This document shows, one piece after another, positions 26,712-35,374 of a stretch of DNA of 64,000 nt. A program made the translations under genes and the position numbers. This DNA comes from Oligoflexus tunisiensis (GTDB taxonomy: Bacteria > Bdellovibrionota_B > Oligoflexia > Oligoflexales > Oligoflexaceae), in NCBI RefSeq assembly GCF_001748245.1, contig NZ_BDFO01000001.1, forward strand, positions 3,280,509 through 3,344,508, written 5' to 3'. The notes beneath the pieces were generated by a model. That model did not search any database. It was not told where the DNA came from and saw nothing but the letters and a program-made list of their open reading frames with translations. The first letter of the stretch is position 1. Each line of letters starts with the position of its first letter.

Positions 26712-29096
26712 GTGCGTGCCTATCCCGTCGATATCTTCCATGGCCTCTTGCAAGGCAAAAGCGTCATCTACGCCGCAGGCCGCCTGGAAAACGGCGAAAC
26801 CTTCGGTCTGCTCGATGATCGCGTGCCGCCTTGCTTCTATATCCGCACGTCGGACGCGTCGGGTCTGGACGCCTTGTGGCAGAAGCACCGCGCCCAAAGA
26901 CAGTCCACCGATTGGACCACCATGGATGGCGAGCCGGTGCAGCGCCTGACCTTGCCGACCGTACGGGATTTACGGCTCCTGGAAAAGGACCTCGACCATC
27001 GCGGCATCCGGACCTACGAAGCGGACCTTGATTATCCCCAGTTCTATCGCATCCGCACCGGGATTCACGGCATGGTCCGGCTCGAAGGTCTTTGGCAGCC
27101 GTCCCGGCACGTCAACCGCTTCTATATCAACCCGACAATGTCAGCGGTGGAAGGCTCACCCGACCTCAGGGTGCTGGCTTTGGATATTGAAACGGATGCC
27201 CAGGCCTCACGGCTCCTTGGGCTTTCCCTGGTCAGCTGGCAACTGCAGAGTTCCCAGCGGACGGAGGAGGTGCTGCTGATCGGACCGCCTCGGGCGGATG
27301 ATCCTCCCGATACCCACGCGCTGCCCGATGAAAAGCAGCTTTTGCAGCGCTTCCGCGAGCGCGTGCTGGCGCTGGACCCCGATATCATCACCGGCTGGAA
27401 TGTCATTGATTTTGATCTCACCGTTCTGGAGAAGCTTTCGAAAAAGCATGGGATTGAATTCAATCTGGGCCGCACCAAGGAACATTCATTTGGTAAACAG
27501 AGCCAGTATTTTGGCAAAGGCCGCATGGTGATCCGCGGCCGGCAGGTGCTGGATGCCTTGCAGATGGTGCGGCATACGCTGACGAATTTCGAGGATCTGC
27601 GCTTGAATACGGTGGCTCAGGAACTCCTCGGCCGCGGCAAAACCCTGGCGATTGAGGAATGGGAGGATGCCGCGCAGAAGATCGAACAGGCCTGGCGCTC
27701 GGATCGGCCCGCGTTTTGTCAGTATGTCCTGGAGGATTCCCGTCTTGTGCGCGATATCCTGATCAGACAGGGACTTCTGGATCTGACCCTGACGCGCAGT
27801 GTCCTCACGCATTTGCCACTGGAAAAAGCCTGGGGCAGCGTCGCCGCATTTGAAACGCTGTATATGGGCGCCCTTCATCAAAGAGGAATGGTGGCCCCGA
27901 CGCGCGGGATTGATGGCAGCGAGGAGGAGGGTGGAACCGGCGGATTGATTTTGAATCCGGTCGTGGGTTTGCATGAACATGTTCTGGTCTTCGATTTCAA
28001 GAGCCTTTATCCCTCGGTGATGCGCACGTTCAATATCGATCCGGTCGCCTTTATCCAGGGCATGAAAGAAGGGGAGGGGATAACGGCCCCGAATGGAGCC
28101 GTGTTTGCTCGTGAACCGGCGATCCTGCCCGGGATTTTGCACGAATTCTTCCAGCACCGCGCTGCCGCCAGGGAACGCGGTCAGGCGGCGGCAGCCTATT
28201 CGTATAAGATCATCATGAATTCCTTTTACGGAGTGCTCGCCACGGATGCCTGCCGTTTCGCGGACGGGCAGCTGGCGGACGGCATCACCACCCTGGGTCA
28301 GAAGCTGCTGCTCTGGATGCAGACGTATTTTACGAAGCGCGGCTTTCAGGTCCTTTATGGAGACACGGATTCCCTGTTTGTGGCCGTGCCGGAACTTTCC
28401 ACGATGCCGCTCGCGGAACGCCTGGCCCTGGGGCAAAAGCTGAGCCAGGAGGCCAACGAAGCCCTGGCGCAGGCGCTCTGGGCCGAATACCAGGTGGATT
28501 CGCATATGGAGCTGGAATTCGAGGAGTATTTTCGGTATTTTTTCCTGCCAGCGGATCGGCAGGGCGGTGGGAGCCGCGCGAAAAATTATGCCGGCCTGCA
28601 AAAGGATGAACGCAGCGAAAGACTGGAAATCAAGGGCATGGAGGCCGTGCGTAGCGACTGGACGCCTTTGGCCAGACGCCTGCAGCGTGAGCTTCTCGCG
28701 ATGCTCTTTCAGCGAACTCCGCCGGCGCAGATGGTCACGCATATCAAGGCGGTGATTCGGGCCATGCAGGCCGGTCAGCTGGATGATGAGCTCGTGTATC
28801 GCAAGCGGATCCGTAAACCACTGGAAGCCTATACGCGCACCACGCCTCCGCATATCAAGGCGGCCCGACTTTTGCCCCGAACCGTGCGCGTGGTGCGGTA
28901 TGTGATGACCAGCGAGGGGCCGCAGCCACTGGGCTTTGTGAAAGCGCCGGTGGATCATGAACACTACAGAATCAAACAGATTCTGCCCATCGTCGAAGGT
29001 CTGGCTCCGTTTGCCGGCTTCCGCGCGGATGAGGCCTGCAGCGGCCACACCGCTTTACTCTTCAAGGATGACTATGACGAGGATCACAGCCTCTGA
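26712..29096 (+). CDS. polB: DNA polymerase II (family B)
   Basis: The GTG at 26712, with GGAG seven bases upstream, gives 794 residues, close to E. coli Pol II (783). The proofreading exonuclease is intact: LALDIETD (about 157), NVIDFDLTVL (about 234) and YVLEDSRLVRD (about 340). Polymerase motifs A (DFKSLYPSVMRTFNIDP, about 431), B (KIIMNSFYGVL, about 500) and C (YGDTDSLFV, about 551) are complete. It performs translesion or restart synthesis, in E. coli under SOS control. No LexA box was recognised here. Its 3' end overlaps the radical SAM gene by 23 bases. Confidence 0.96.
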   Translation: MRAYPVDIFHGLLQGKSVIYAAGRLENGETFGLLDDRVPPCFYIRTSDASGLDALWQKHRAQRQSTDWTTMDGEPVQRLTLPTVRDLRLLEKDLDHRGIRTYEADLDYPQFYRIRTGIHGMVRLEGLWQPSRHVNRFYINPTMSAVEGSPDLRVLALDIETDAQASRLLGLSLVSWQLQSSQRTEEVLLIGPPRADDPPDTHALPDEKQLLQRFRERVLALDPDIITGWNVIDFDLTVLEKLSKKHGIEFNLGRTKEHSFGKQSQYFGKGRMVIRGRQVLDALQMVRHTLTNFEDLRLNTVAQELLGRGKTLAIEEWEDAAQKIEQAWRSDRPAFCQYVLEDSRLVRDILIRQGLLDLTLTRSVLTHLPLEKAWGSVAAFETLYMGALHQRGMVAPTRGIDGSEEEGGTGGLILNPVVGLHEHVLVFDFKSLYPSVMRTFNIDPVAFIQGMKEGEGITAPNGAVFAREPAILPGILHEFFQHRAAARERGQAAAAYSYKIIMNSFYGVLATDACRFADGQLADGITTLGQKLLLWMQTYFTKRGFQVLYGDTDSLFVAVPELSTMPLAERLALGQKLSQEANEALAQALWAEYQVDSHMELEFEEYFRYFFLPADRQGGGSRAKNYAGLQKDERSERLEIKGMEAVRSDWTPLARRLQRELLAMLFQRTPPAQMVTHIKAVIRAMQAGQLDDELVYRKRIRKPLEAYTRTTPPHIKAARLLPRTVRVVRYVMTSEGPQPLGFVKAPVDHEHYRIKQILPIVEGLAPFAGFRADEACSGHTALLFKDDYDEDHSL

Positions 29097-30162
29097 TGAT
29101 AAGAGCCGCAAATCCCGCGGCGCGCAAATGGATCCCCCGAATCGTTTTGAATCCACGCGGATCGAGAAGGACATTCCGCCGGAACCCTGGGACGACCCGG
29201 AAAAGGCGGCCACGACCCAGGTGCTCGTGGATCATGCGAAAACGATCCTGACGAAAAATTCGAGCCCCGATATTTGTTTTACCTATAGCATCAACCCCTA
29301 CCGCGGCTGTGAGCATGGCTGCGCTTACTGCTATGCCCGCCCCACGCATGAAACCCTGGGATTCAATGCCGGGCTGGATTTTGAAACCAAAATCATGATG
29401 AAGGCCGAAGCGCCTCGGCTTTTGCGTGAGGCCTTGATGAAAGCCTCCTGGCAACCCGAGCCCATCGCCATGTCGGGCGTTACGGATTGCTATCAGCCGG
29501 TGGAACGGCGTTATCGTCTCACGCGAGGCTGCCTTGAGGTTCTGCAGGAATTTCGGAATCCGGTTTCCATCATTACGAAAAACGTTTTGATCCTGCGGGA
29601 TCTCGATATTCTGGCTCCGATGGCGGAAATGAATCTGGTTGAGGTCTTCATTTCCCTCACCACCGTGGATCGCGAGCTGGCCAGCAAAATGGAGCCGCGT
29701 ACGCCACCCCCTGAACTCAAGCTGGAAGCCATCCGTCGCCTGAGTGCGGCCGGCATCCCTGTGGGCGTGAACGTGGCGCCGATAGTTCCGGGTCTCACGG
29801 ATAAGGAATTGCCGAAGATCCTGGAAGCGGCTGCTGCCGCGGGGGCGAAGAGCGCGGGTTATGTGCTCCTGCGTTTGCCCCTGGCGGTGAAACCGATTTT
29901 CCTCGATTGGGTGGATCATCATTATCCTCTTCGGGCTCAGCATGTGCGGACCCTGATCGAGGATACGCGGAATGGATCGCTGTATGACAACCGCTGGGGC
30001 ACCAGGCAAACAGGCGAAGGACCCTATGCTCAGCAGATTCAGACGATGTTCCGCATGTTTCAGCGGAAGTTTGGTTTGGATCACGGGCTTCCTGAGCTGG
30101 ATGTCTCCCGATTTCGCAGGCCGGGAGAATGGAAACAGCGCGAGCTTTTTCCTGATTCCTGA
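29074..30162 (+). CDS. PA0069-family radical SAM protein (SplB-like)
   Basis: 362 residues from the ATG at 29074 (AAGGA five bases upstream, inside the end of polB). INPYRGCEHGCAYCYARPTHE carries the radical SAM cluster cysteines Cys79, Cys83 and Cys86 in the C-x3-C-x2-C spacing. Other matches to this spore-photoproduct-lyase-like family are MSGVTDCYQPVERRY, TKNVLILRD, AGIPVGVNVAPIVPGLTD and GYVLLRLPLAVKPIF. The function is not established for the family. Overlap with polB suggests co-expression and perhaps a role in nucleic-acid repair or modification. Confidence 0.93.
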   Translation: MTRITASDDKSRKSRGAQMDPPNRFESTRIEKDIPPEPWDDPEKAATTQVLVDHAKTILTKNSSPDICFTYSINPYRGCEHGCAYCYARPTHETLGFNAGLDFETKIMMKAEAPRLLREALMKASWQPEPIAMSGVTDCYQPVERRYRLTRGCLEVLQEFRNPVSIITKNVLILRDLDILAPMAEMNLVEVFISLTTVDRELASKMEPRTPPPELKLEAIRRLSAAGIPVGVNVAPIVPGLTDKELPKILEAAAAAGAKSAGYVLLRLPLAVKPIFLDWVDHHYPLRAQHVRTLIEDTRNGSLYDNRWGTRQTGEGPYAQQIQTMFRMFQRKFGLDHGLPELDVSRFRRPGEWKQRELFPDS

Positions 30163-30271
30163 GGGCGCAAGGCAGGAAATTTACAGGGAAAAGGGCTGAT
30201 TCTTAAGAATTAAGGGCATTTTTCCGAAAAGAGATCAAGAATCTTCTACACATATGATCCATGGAGTTTGC

Positions 30272-30901
30272 ATGAAAAATGCAGTGGCTTGCCTTCTGTG
30301 TTTTCTATTGATGGCCTGTTCCAATTCCAATTTCTCGGGCCGCTCCGAGTCGGACAGCCCTTCCAATGGTGACGCCAAGTCAGAGACTGCACCGGCCGCA
30401 ACTCCCCAGGAAAACAAGGCAGACCCCGAGGCTTTACCGACAGTGGAGAGCCAGCCTATTGCCACGGACAGTGCCGAGTACAAGGAATGTCTCCTGGCGG
30501 TTGGGGGTGATGCGCAATCCGTTGTCACCGTCACGCAGGGTGATGTTGATTTGAGTCAACTGACTCCGAATAGCATCCTTTATTTAGTAGTTCGCGGTCA
30601 GGCGAAGATTGATTTGACCGCCCAGGAGATCACAACGCTCAAAGGCGTTTGTATCGATGCTGCGGGCCAGGCGGAATTAACTCTCGATCTCAACGCCACA
30701 GTCAGTGCGCTCTTTTATTATGCCAGGGGCGATGCGTCGACCTCTCTCAATTTCAAAGAGACCGGCAGCCTTCTGAAACTCTTAACGGATGTTTCCGGCC
30801 AGAGCCGCCTGAGCCTGAGTGGCCAAAAGCTTGTCTGCGGTGCGCTGCAATTTCAGAAAGCCGGTGCCTCGACGGTTGAATGCAATGGAGTCAAGCTCTA
30901 A
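30272..30901 (+). CDS. Small lipoprotein with beta-rich C-terminal domain
   Basis: 209 residues from the ATG at 30272 (GGAG five bases upstream). The leader MKNAVACLLCFLLMAC has a clear lipobox. A Ser/Pro/Glu-rich linker of about 50 residues is followed by a domain of alternating short hydrophobic strands (SILYLVVRGQAKIDLTAQE, AELTLDLNATVSALFYYARG, QSRLSLSGQKLVCGALQF) that resembles a right-handed beta-helix or DUF3060-like repeat. Unknown function. It precedes the subtilisin-like protease gene on the same strand by about 90 bases. Confidence 0.75.
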   Translation: MKNAVACLLCFLLMACSNSNFSGRSESDSPSNGDAKSETAPAATPQENKADPEALPTVESQPIATDSAEYKECLLAVGGDAQSVVTVTQGDVDLSQLTPNSILYLVVRGQAKIDLTAQEITTLKGVCIDAAGQAELTLDLNATVSALFYYARGDASTSLNFKETGSLLKLLTDVSGQSRLSLSGQKLVCGALQFQKAGASTVECNGVKL

Positions 30902-30994
30902 GGATCCACACACCAGACATCTTCTCTTGGACGGACGCGCCCGTTTCGCTAAGATCATTACGTCCCCTGCCAACAACCATGGAGACCTGATCTT

Positions 30995-32674
30995 ATGCGC
31001 TCACGCTGGCGGTTATACGCAACCCGTGTCGGAATCCTCGGGCTGTCTGTTCTCTGCTCCACTTGCGGAGGAAAATCCGGGGCCGTGGCCACAGCCATTG
31101 CCTGTTCCCTCCTGTCCGCAAGTGTCAATTCCGCATCCTTGACCGTGGGATTAACGCAGACCTTGCTGGGTCAGCTGCAGACAGGATTGAATTTGACAGA
31201 CGACACGGACACCCTGAACACGCGCATCATGGATGAGATTAACAAGGCCCTGGAAAGCGCCTCACTCAGCGAGCAAATCAATATCAAATCGGTGACGGCC
31301 GTGCCGAAGGCCGCTGGGGTCGATGATGGCGTGCGCTTTCTGGAACTCGGTGGAAATCTGGCTCCCGGTGTGAATTTCGCCAGCTCCCTTCTGAAACTTC
31401 CCGCTGTTCAGGAGGCCATGGCTTCGTCCCTCCGCCTTGCCGATAACAAGGCCTTTGATTTCGTCGAGGACTCCTTTCGCGTGGCCAAGACCGGCCGCGT
31501 GAGTGCACGGCAAAGCAGCGAAGCCTCGCCCAAACAGTGGGCCTATGGACAAACGAGTCTCGATGAGGCCGTCGCGGTCGCTCAGGAACTCGACAATGCC
31601 CGCGAACAGGTGGTGGTGGCGGTGATCGACACCGGCGTTGCCATGGACCACCCTGCTCTGACGGACAACATTTATAAGGTGAACGGTGAAGTCAAAGGCT
31701 ACGATTTCGCCAACAACGATAGCGACCCTTCGGACGATGACGGCCACGGCACCCACTGCGCCGGCATCATTGCCGCGAAAAACGTCGAGGAATCCGGCAT
31801 GGTCGGTGTCGGTGAAATGCTGGCCCCGGGCCGTGTTCGCATCATGCCGATCAAGGTGCTGGGCAAAAATGGAGGCGGCTCCACGGATGCCATCAATAAA
31901 GGCATTCGCTATGCCATGGCCGAAGGCGCTCACGTGATTTCGATGAGCCTGGGCGGTGGCGTCGACTTTCAAAACCTCGTGTCGAGCAACGGCACCGAGA
32001 GTCAAATCCTGCGCGATGCGATCGATGCCGGAATCATCGTGGTGGTGGCCGCCGGTAATGAAAACTGCCCGCTCGGTGGCAACTGTAAGCAGCAAACGCT
32101 CTTTGTTCTGAGCCAGACGATCGAGGAGTACACGGTGCTGCCCTGTTCCTATAACGGCACCATCTGCGTGGGCGCGTCCGATCCGGATGCGACGCTCGCG
32201 TCCTATAGCAACTTTCCTTCGGCCTTGACCAAAGGCGTGGACCCGAGCGTGGTGGATCCCGCCACCAAGCGAACCAGTCCGGATATTACCGCGCCCGGTT
32301 CCGCGATCTATTCCACTTATCTGGATAACAGCTACAAATCCCTCGATGGCACGAGCATGGCGACGCCTTATGTCGCAGGACTCGCCGCGCTGTTTCAATT
32401 GAAAGCCGCCGCGGATAAACGCAATACGGATGGCACGCCGCAGAAAACTTTCCGCCGTCTTTTACAGGAAGCGGAACTTGCTCTGACGACGGAACAGGAC
32501 GAAACGCGGAGTCATGTGGGGCAGGTGGATCTCGCCTATTTCATGAAGAAACTGCGGGAACTCAACACCGGTACGCCGGCTGGCACGGCAGAGCCACTTC
32601 AGGCGGTGGAGGAGCCGGCTGGGGAAGACGCCGGCGCTGCACCCAATGCCCTGTCGGCAATTTGTGGAGGATGA
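30995..32674 (+). CDS. Subtilisin-like (S8) serine protease, exported
   Basis: 559 residues with an N-terminal hydrophobic leader. A propeptide-like region runs to about 200. The S8 catalytic domain follows: Asp212 in VVAVIDTGVAMDHP, His251 in DGHGTHCAGIIAA and Ser454 in DGTSMATPYVAGLAALF. Between them, SMSLGGGV and VVVAAGNENCPLGGNC supply the substrate-binding segment and the oxyanion Asn. The N-terminal prodomain is helical and unlike the usual I9 inhibitor. It is probably secreted or surface-attached and adds to the window's set of S1 proteases. It shares a bidirectional terminator with the PhnA gene. Confidence 0.93.
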   Translation: MRSRWRLYATRVGILGLSVLCSTCGGKSGAVATAIACSLLSASVNSASLTVGLTQTLLGQLQTGLNLTDDTDTLNTRIMDEINKALESASLSEQINIKSVTAVPKAAGVDDGVRFLELGGNLAPGVNFASSLLKLPAVQEAMASSLRLADNKAFDFVEDSFRVAKTGRVSARQSSEASPKQWAYGQTSLDEAVAVAQELDNAREQVVVAVIDTGVAMDHPALTDNIYKVNGEVKGYDFANNDSDPSDDDGHGTHCAGIIAAKNVEESGMVGVGEMLAPGRVRIMPIKVLGKNGGGSTDAINKGIRYAMAEGAHVISMSLGGGVDFQNLVSSNGTESQILRDAIDAGIIVVVAAGNENCPLGGNCKQQTLFVLSQTIEEYTVLPCSYNGTICVGASDPDATLASYSNFPSALTKGVDPSVVDPATKRTSPDITAPGSAIYSTYLDNSYKSLDGTSMATPYVAGLAALFQLKAAADKRNTDGTPQKTFRRLLQEAELALTTEQDETRSHVGQVDLAYFMKKLRELNTGTPAGTAEPLQAVEEPAGEDAGAAPNALSAICGG

Positions 32675-32695
32675 AAGCCTGAGCTTCAGGCTTTC
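32673..32695. terminator. Bidirectional terminator overlapping two convergent stop codons
   Basis: GAAAGCCTGA (32673-32682) and TCAGGCTTTC (32686-32695) form a perfect 10-bp stem with a 3-base loop. The left arm contains the end of the subtilase TGA and the right arm starts at the PhnA stop. Short A/T-rich tails follow on both sides. Confidence 0.75.
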
Positions 32696-33261
32696 TTCAA
32701 ATACGCCGCTACCAGCACAATGCGTGTGCCGTTGACGCGACCTTCAATGTATTTCGGGTCATCGGTCAGGACAATGTTCTTCACGGTTGTGCCGCGTTTG
32801 GCGGTAAAATTCGCGCCCTTCACGTCCAGGTCCTTGATCAGGGTCACCGTATCCCCATCGTGGAGCACGGTGCCGTTGCTATCAACGACCTGGGGCTTCG
32901 CTTCATCCGATTCACGCGACAAACCCGCTTCCGCCCAGCTTTGCAGCTCATCATCGAGATACATCTGCCCTAAAAGATCCTGAGCCCAGGAATTATCCCC
33001 CAATCCCTTGAGCACGCGCCAGGCCAGAACCTTCACCGCATTGTGCTCGCTCCAGATGCTTTCGTTCAAACCATACCAATGTTTATTATCCAGGGTTGCC
33101 GGCCTGGTGATGTGATCACGGCAGGTCGCACAGAGCAGGACGTGGGTGTCGAGACTGGGACCCTGGTTCGGCGTCACATCATAGGGCGCAAGGTCGGTGG
33201 TGGCGGAACAGAGCTCACAGCGCCCGGACGCGCGTTCCAAAAGATCAGCTTCGATCGACAT
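32686..33261 (-). CDS. PhnA (YjdM)-like protein with zinc ribbon
   Basis: 191 residues from the ATG at 33261 (GGAGG nine bases upstream). The N-terminal half has a treble-clef/zinc-ribbon-like CELCSATTDLAPYDV and LLCATCRDH pair. The C-terminal ~70 residues form the PhnA domain: VVDSNGTVLHDGDTVTLIKDLDVKGANFTAKRGT, VKNIVLTDDPKYIEGRVNGTRIVL. Despite the name, PhnA/YjdM has no proven phosphonate role. It is a widely conserved cytoplasmic protein of unknown activity. No phosphonate genes are nearby. It is convergent with the subtilase gene. Confidence 0.93.
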   Translation of the reverse strand: MSIEADLLERASGRCELCSATTDLAPYDVTPNQGPSLDTHVLLCATCRDHITRPATLDNKHWYGLNESIWSEHNAVKVLAWRVLKGLGDNSWAQDLLGQMYLDDELQSWAEAGLSRESDEAKPQVVDSNGTVLHDGDTVTLIKDLDVKGANFTAKRGTTVKNIVLTDDPKYIEGRVNGTRIVLVAAYLKKA

Positions 33262-33465
33262 CGTTGTAGCCCTCCGCGTGGAAAATTCAGCAAACATACA
33301 GAAGTGGAACACTTTTTTCAACTGTCACCGGGCCTGGGTAGGCTGATCGACGTGCATATCAGTTGGAAGAAATTCAATAGCGCGCAATTTTAAGCTGACA
33401 GCGGATGAGCCTGCTTTTATAAGGGAACAGGTACGATGCGCAACACACACAAGGAGGATTGGAAC

Positions 33466-34443
33466 ATGACATACATGAAAGCAGGTCGCATGCTGGCGAC
33501 CCTTGGCCTGACGGGTGCCGCCTGGATGTCCCAGGTCGCCGGGGCCGAAACACCCTATGAAGGATCACGCTTCCACGACGTCTGGGAGCAGGTGAGTGCG
33601 GACCCTTATGCCGTGCTGCCCCAGAACGAGGTGAAAGTTAGCAAATTCTTTGTCGGTTTGAAGGATATGCTCCTCGAAAATTCCAAACGGACGCTCTCAA
33701 ACCAAAGTGACCTTCTGCCTTATTTCGAAAAACTGGTGCATCCGAACGGCATCTGCCTGAAAGGGACCTGGAACATCACCGAGCCCAATCCCTACACCGG
33801 CGCCTTCCGTCAGGGCACGCAGGCTCTGATCATCGCGCGGGCCTCGACGGCTTTGACCAACACCAAGGCAGAGGGCAATCGGGCTTTCGGTTTTGCCGGC
33901 AAGATTTTTCCTACGGCCGATGCCTTTCATGATGAGCTGGTGAAAACAGCCAATTTCTTCACCATCGAAGATTTGGGTGGCACCCGCAAGAAACACTATC
34001 TCGATTCCGTCAACACCAACGACATCATTCGCATTTCGCCGACCTTCACGGCGTTCATGAAAGGTCTTGAAGGCCTGGTCGTTGCGCGTGACTTCCCTCT
34101 GGCGGAAGGCAGCAATCTGCAGACCGCTTTGATTCGTGAACTCTATCCCATCAGTGAGCTTGGTCTCAAGCCGGGCGAGGCGGCCGTCACCCCCATCTGG
34201 TTGAAGATCGATGCCGCTGAGGGCATGCCGCGGATTGATGAAAGCGATTTTCGGGATGAGCTGACTCTTGCGAATTATCCGGACGGCCTGCGCTTCAGAA
34301 TTTCCGTGGCCAGCGAAGGCAGCCGGTTCGGGGACAAGGCCTGGCAGACGATAGGATTTATAGATGTGGAGGACACGGTGGTGTCGGAAAGCTGTGATCA
34401 TCGGCTGCACTTCGCGCATCCGCGGGCGCGGAAGAAGTGGTGA
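33466..34443 (+). CDS. Exported catalase-like heme-superfamily protein
   Basis: 325 residues. The ATG at 33466 follows AAGGAGG by eight bases and opens a signal peptide cleaved near VAGAE. The sequence YFEKLVHPNGICLKGTWNI, YTGAFRQGTQALIIARAST, AFGFAGKIFPT and KTANFFTIEDLGG matches the small catalase-related family, which keeps the heme-pocket fold but lacks much of classical catalase. Activity could be peroxidase, heme sensing or none. It sits beside the NsrR-like regulator and hemoglobin genes, and its 3' end overlaps the regulator's 3' end by 86 bases on the opposite strand. Confidence 0.75.
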   Translation: MTYMKAGRMLATLGLTGAAWMSQVAGAETPYEGSRFHDVWEQVSADPYAVLPQNEVKVSKFFVGLKDMLLENSKRTLSNQSDLLPYFEKLVHPNGICLKGTWNITEPNPYTGAFRQGTQALIIARASTALTNTKAEGNRAFGFAGKIFPTADAFHDELVKTANFFTIEDLGGTRKKHYLDSVNTNDIIRISPTFTAFMKGLEGLVVARDFPLAEGSNLQTALIRELYPISELGLKPGEAAVTPIWLKIDAAEGMPRIDESDFRDELTLANYPDGLRFRISVASEGSRFGDKAWQTIGFIDVEDTVVSESCDHRLHFAHPRARKKW

Positions 34444-34897
34444 CTCCTTCTGTTCCCTCCCGGATTTGAAGCCCCAAAGCCCTTGCCAAATCCTTTTTCT
34501 TGCGCGTGACATCAGCCAACGTCACATCATCCAGGACCTGCAGAAAAGCATCACGGGCCCGCTGCAAAGCGGGCTGCAGGCCACAGAGGCCTACGATCGG
34601 GCAGGTGTTGGTTGAGGAATTCAAACATTCCACAACTTCAAAGTGCGGTTCCATCCGGCGGATGACGGCGCCCATGGAAATTTTTTCAGGCGGCATGGCC
34701 AGACGAATGCCCCCATTGCGTCCGCGCGTCGTTTCAATAAAACCGAGCTGCCCCAGGCGATGAACGACTTTCACCAGATGATTCTGGGAAATGGCGAAGG
34801 CTCTGGCAATTTCTTCGATCGAAGAGCGTGTCTCCTGACCGACTGCGAGATGAATCAGAACGCGACAGGCATAATCCGCGTGCAATGAAAGCTGCAT
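34358..34897 (-). CDS. nsrR: Rrf2-family, NsrR-like nitric-oxide-sensing repressor
   Basis: 179 residues. The N-terminus MQLSLHADYACRVLIHLAV, HLVKVVHRLGQLGFIETTRGRNGGIRLA is the Rrf2 winged helix. Three cysteines, Cys91, Cys99 and Cys105 (ECLN, NTCP, GLCGL), match the [Fe-S] ligands of NsrR (Cys91/96/102 in E. coli). NO destroys the cluster and releases DNA. It is divergent from a truncated hemoglobin gene and there is an NsrR-type operator between them. The last ~25 residues are a Ser/Ala/Pro-rich tail encoded where it overlaps the catalase-like gene antisense. Naming relies on Cys pattern plus context. Confidence 0.88.
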   Translation of the reverse strand: MQLSLHADYACRVLIHLAVGQETRSSIEEIARAFAISQNHLVKVVHRLGQLGFIETTRGRNGGIRLAMPPEKISMGAVIRRMEPHFEVVECLNSSTNTCPIVGLCGLQPALQRARDAFLQVLDDVTLADVTRKKKDLARALGLQIREGTEGVTTSSAPADARSAADDHSFPTPPCPPHL

Positions 34898-34939
34898 GTG
34901 CGTGCTCCAAAAAAATATTGGTTGCCAGCAGGAGATATG

Positions 34940-34962
34940 AAGATATATTAGAAATACATCTT
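34940..34962. promoter_or_regulatory. NsrR-type operator
   Basis: AAGATATATTA (34940-34950), a central G, and AAATACATCTT (34952-34962) form an 11-1-11 inverted repeat. The known NsrR consensus is two AAGATGYATTT-like halves with one base between them. The right half reads AAGATGTATTT on the minus strand, a full match. It lies between nsrR and the hemoglobin gene and could repress both. Confidence 0.8.
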
Positions 34963-34993
34963 ATTTCAATCCTAAAGTGGAGCCTGCACTTCT

Positions 34994-35365
34994 ATGGTTT
35001 CTTTGTATGAAAAGCTGGGTGGACAAAATGCAGTGGATGCCGTTGTTGAGACCTTCTATCGCAAAGTTTTGACCGATGAGCGCGTCATGGATTATTTTGA
35101 TGATGTGGACATGGACGGTCAGATCGCCAAGCAAAAAGCATTTTTGACCATGGTCTTTGGGGGCCCGGTCTCCTATTCCGGCAAGGATATGCGTGACGGT
35201 CACCGCCAACTGGTGGCGCGTGGGCTCAACGACAGCCATGTGGATGCCGTGGTTGAACTGCTGGGCGCGTCCCTCGCCGAGCACGGCGTGAATGCCGACG
35301 ACATTGCCCAAATTGCCAGCATTGCCAACAGCGTCCGCGGCGACGTTCTCAATCGACCCAACTGA
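34994..35365 (+). CDS. Group I truncated hemoglobin
   Basis: 123 residues, a full-length trHbN-type globin: SLYEKLGGQNAVDAVVETFYRKVLTDERVMDYFDDVDMD, KQKAFLTMVFGGPVSYSGKDMRDGHRQLVARGL. The proximal His lies in DGHRQL, and the two-glycine motifs (LGG; GGP) are typical. Group I globins bind O2 and convert NO to nitrate when supplied with electrons. The next gene, nine bases on, encodes a ferredoxin-reductase that can provide those electrons. Expression is probably controlled by NsrR through the site at 34940. Confidence 0.94.
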   Translation: MVSLYEKLGGQNAVDAVVETFYRKVLTDERVMDYFDDVDMDGQIAKQKAFLTMVFGGPVSYSGKDMRDGHRQLVARGLNDSHVDAVVELLGASLAEHGVNADDIAQIASIANSVRGDVLNRPN

Positions 35366-35374
35366 GAGGGGTTC

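Noticed and set aside
27486..29048. Long minus-strand ORF of 520 codons
   Set aside because: It is antisense to polB, whose exonuclease and polymerase motifs are complete; the frame is open because of high GC content.
31262..32398. Long minus-strand ORF of 378 codons
   Set aside because: It is antisense to the subtilisin-like gene with its intact Asp-His-Ser triad.
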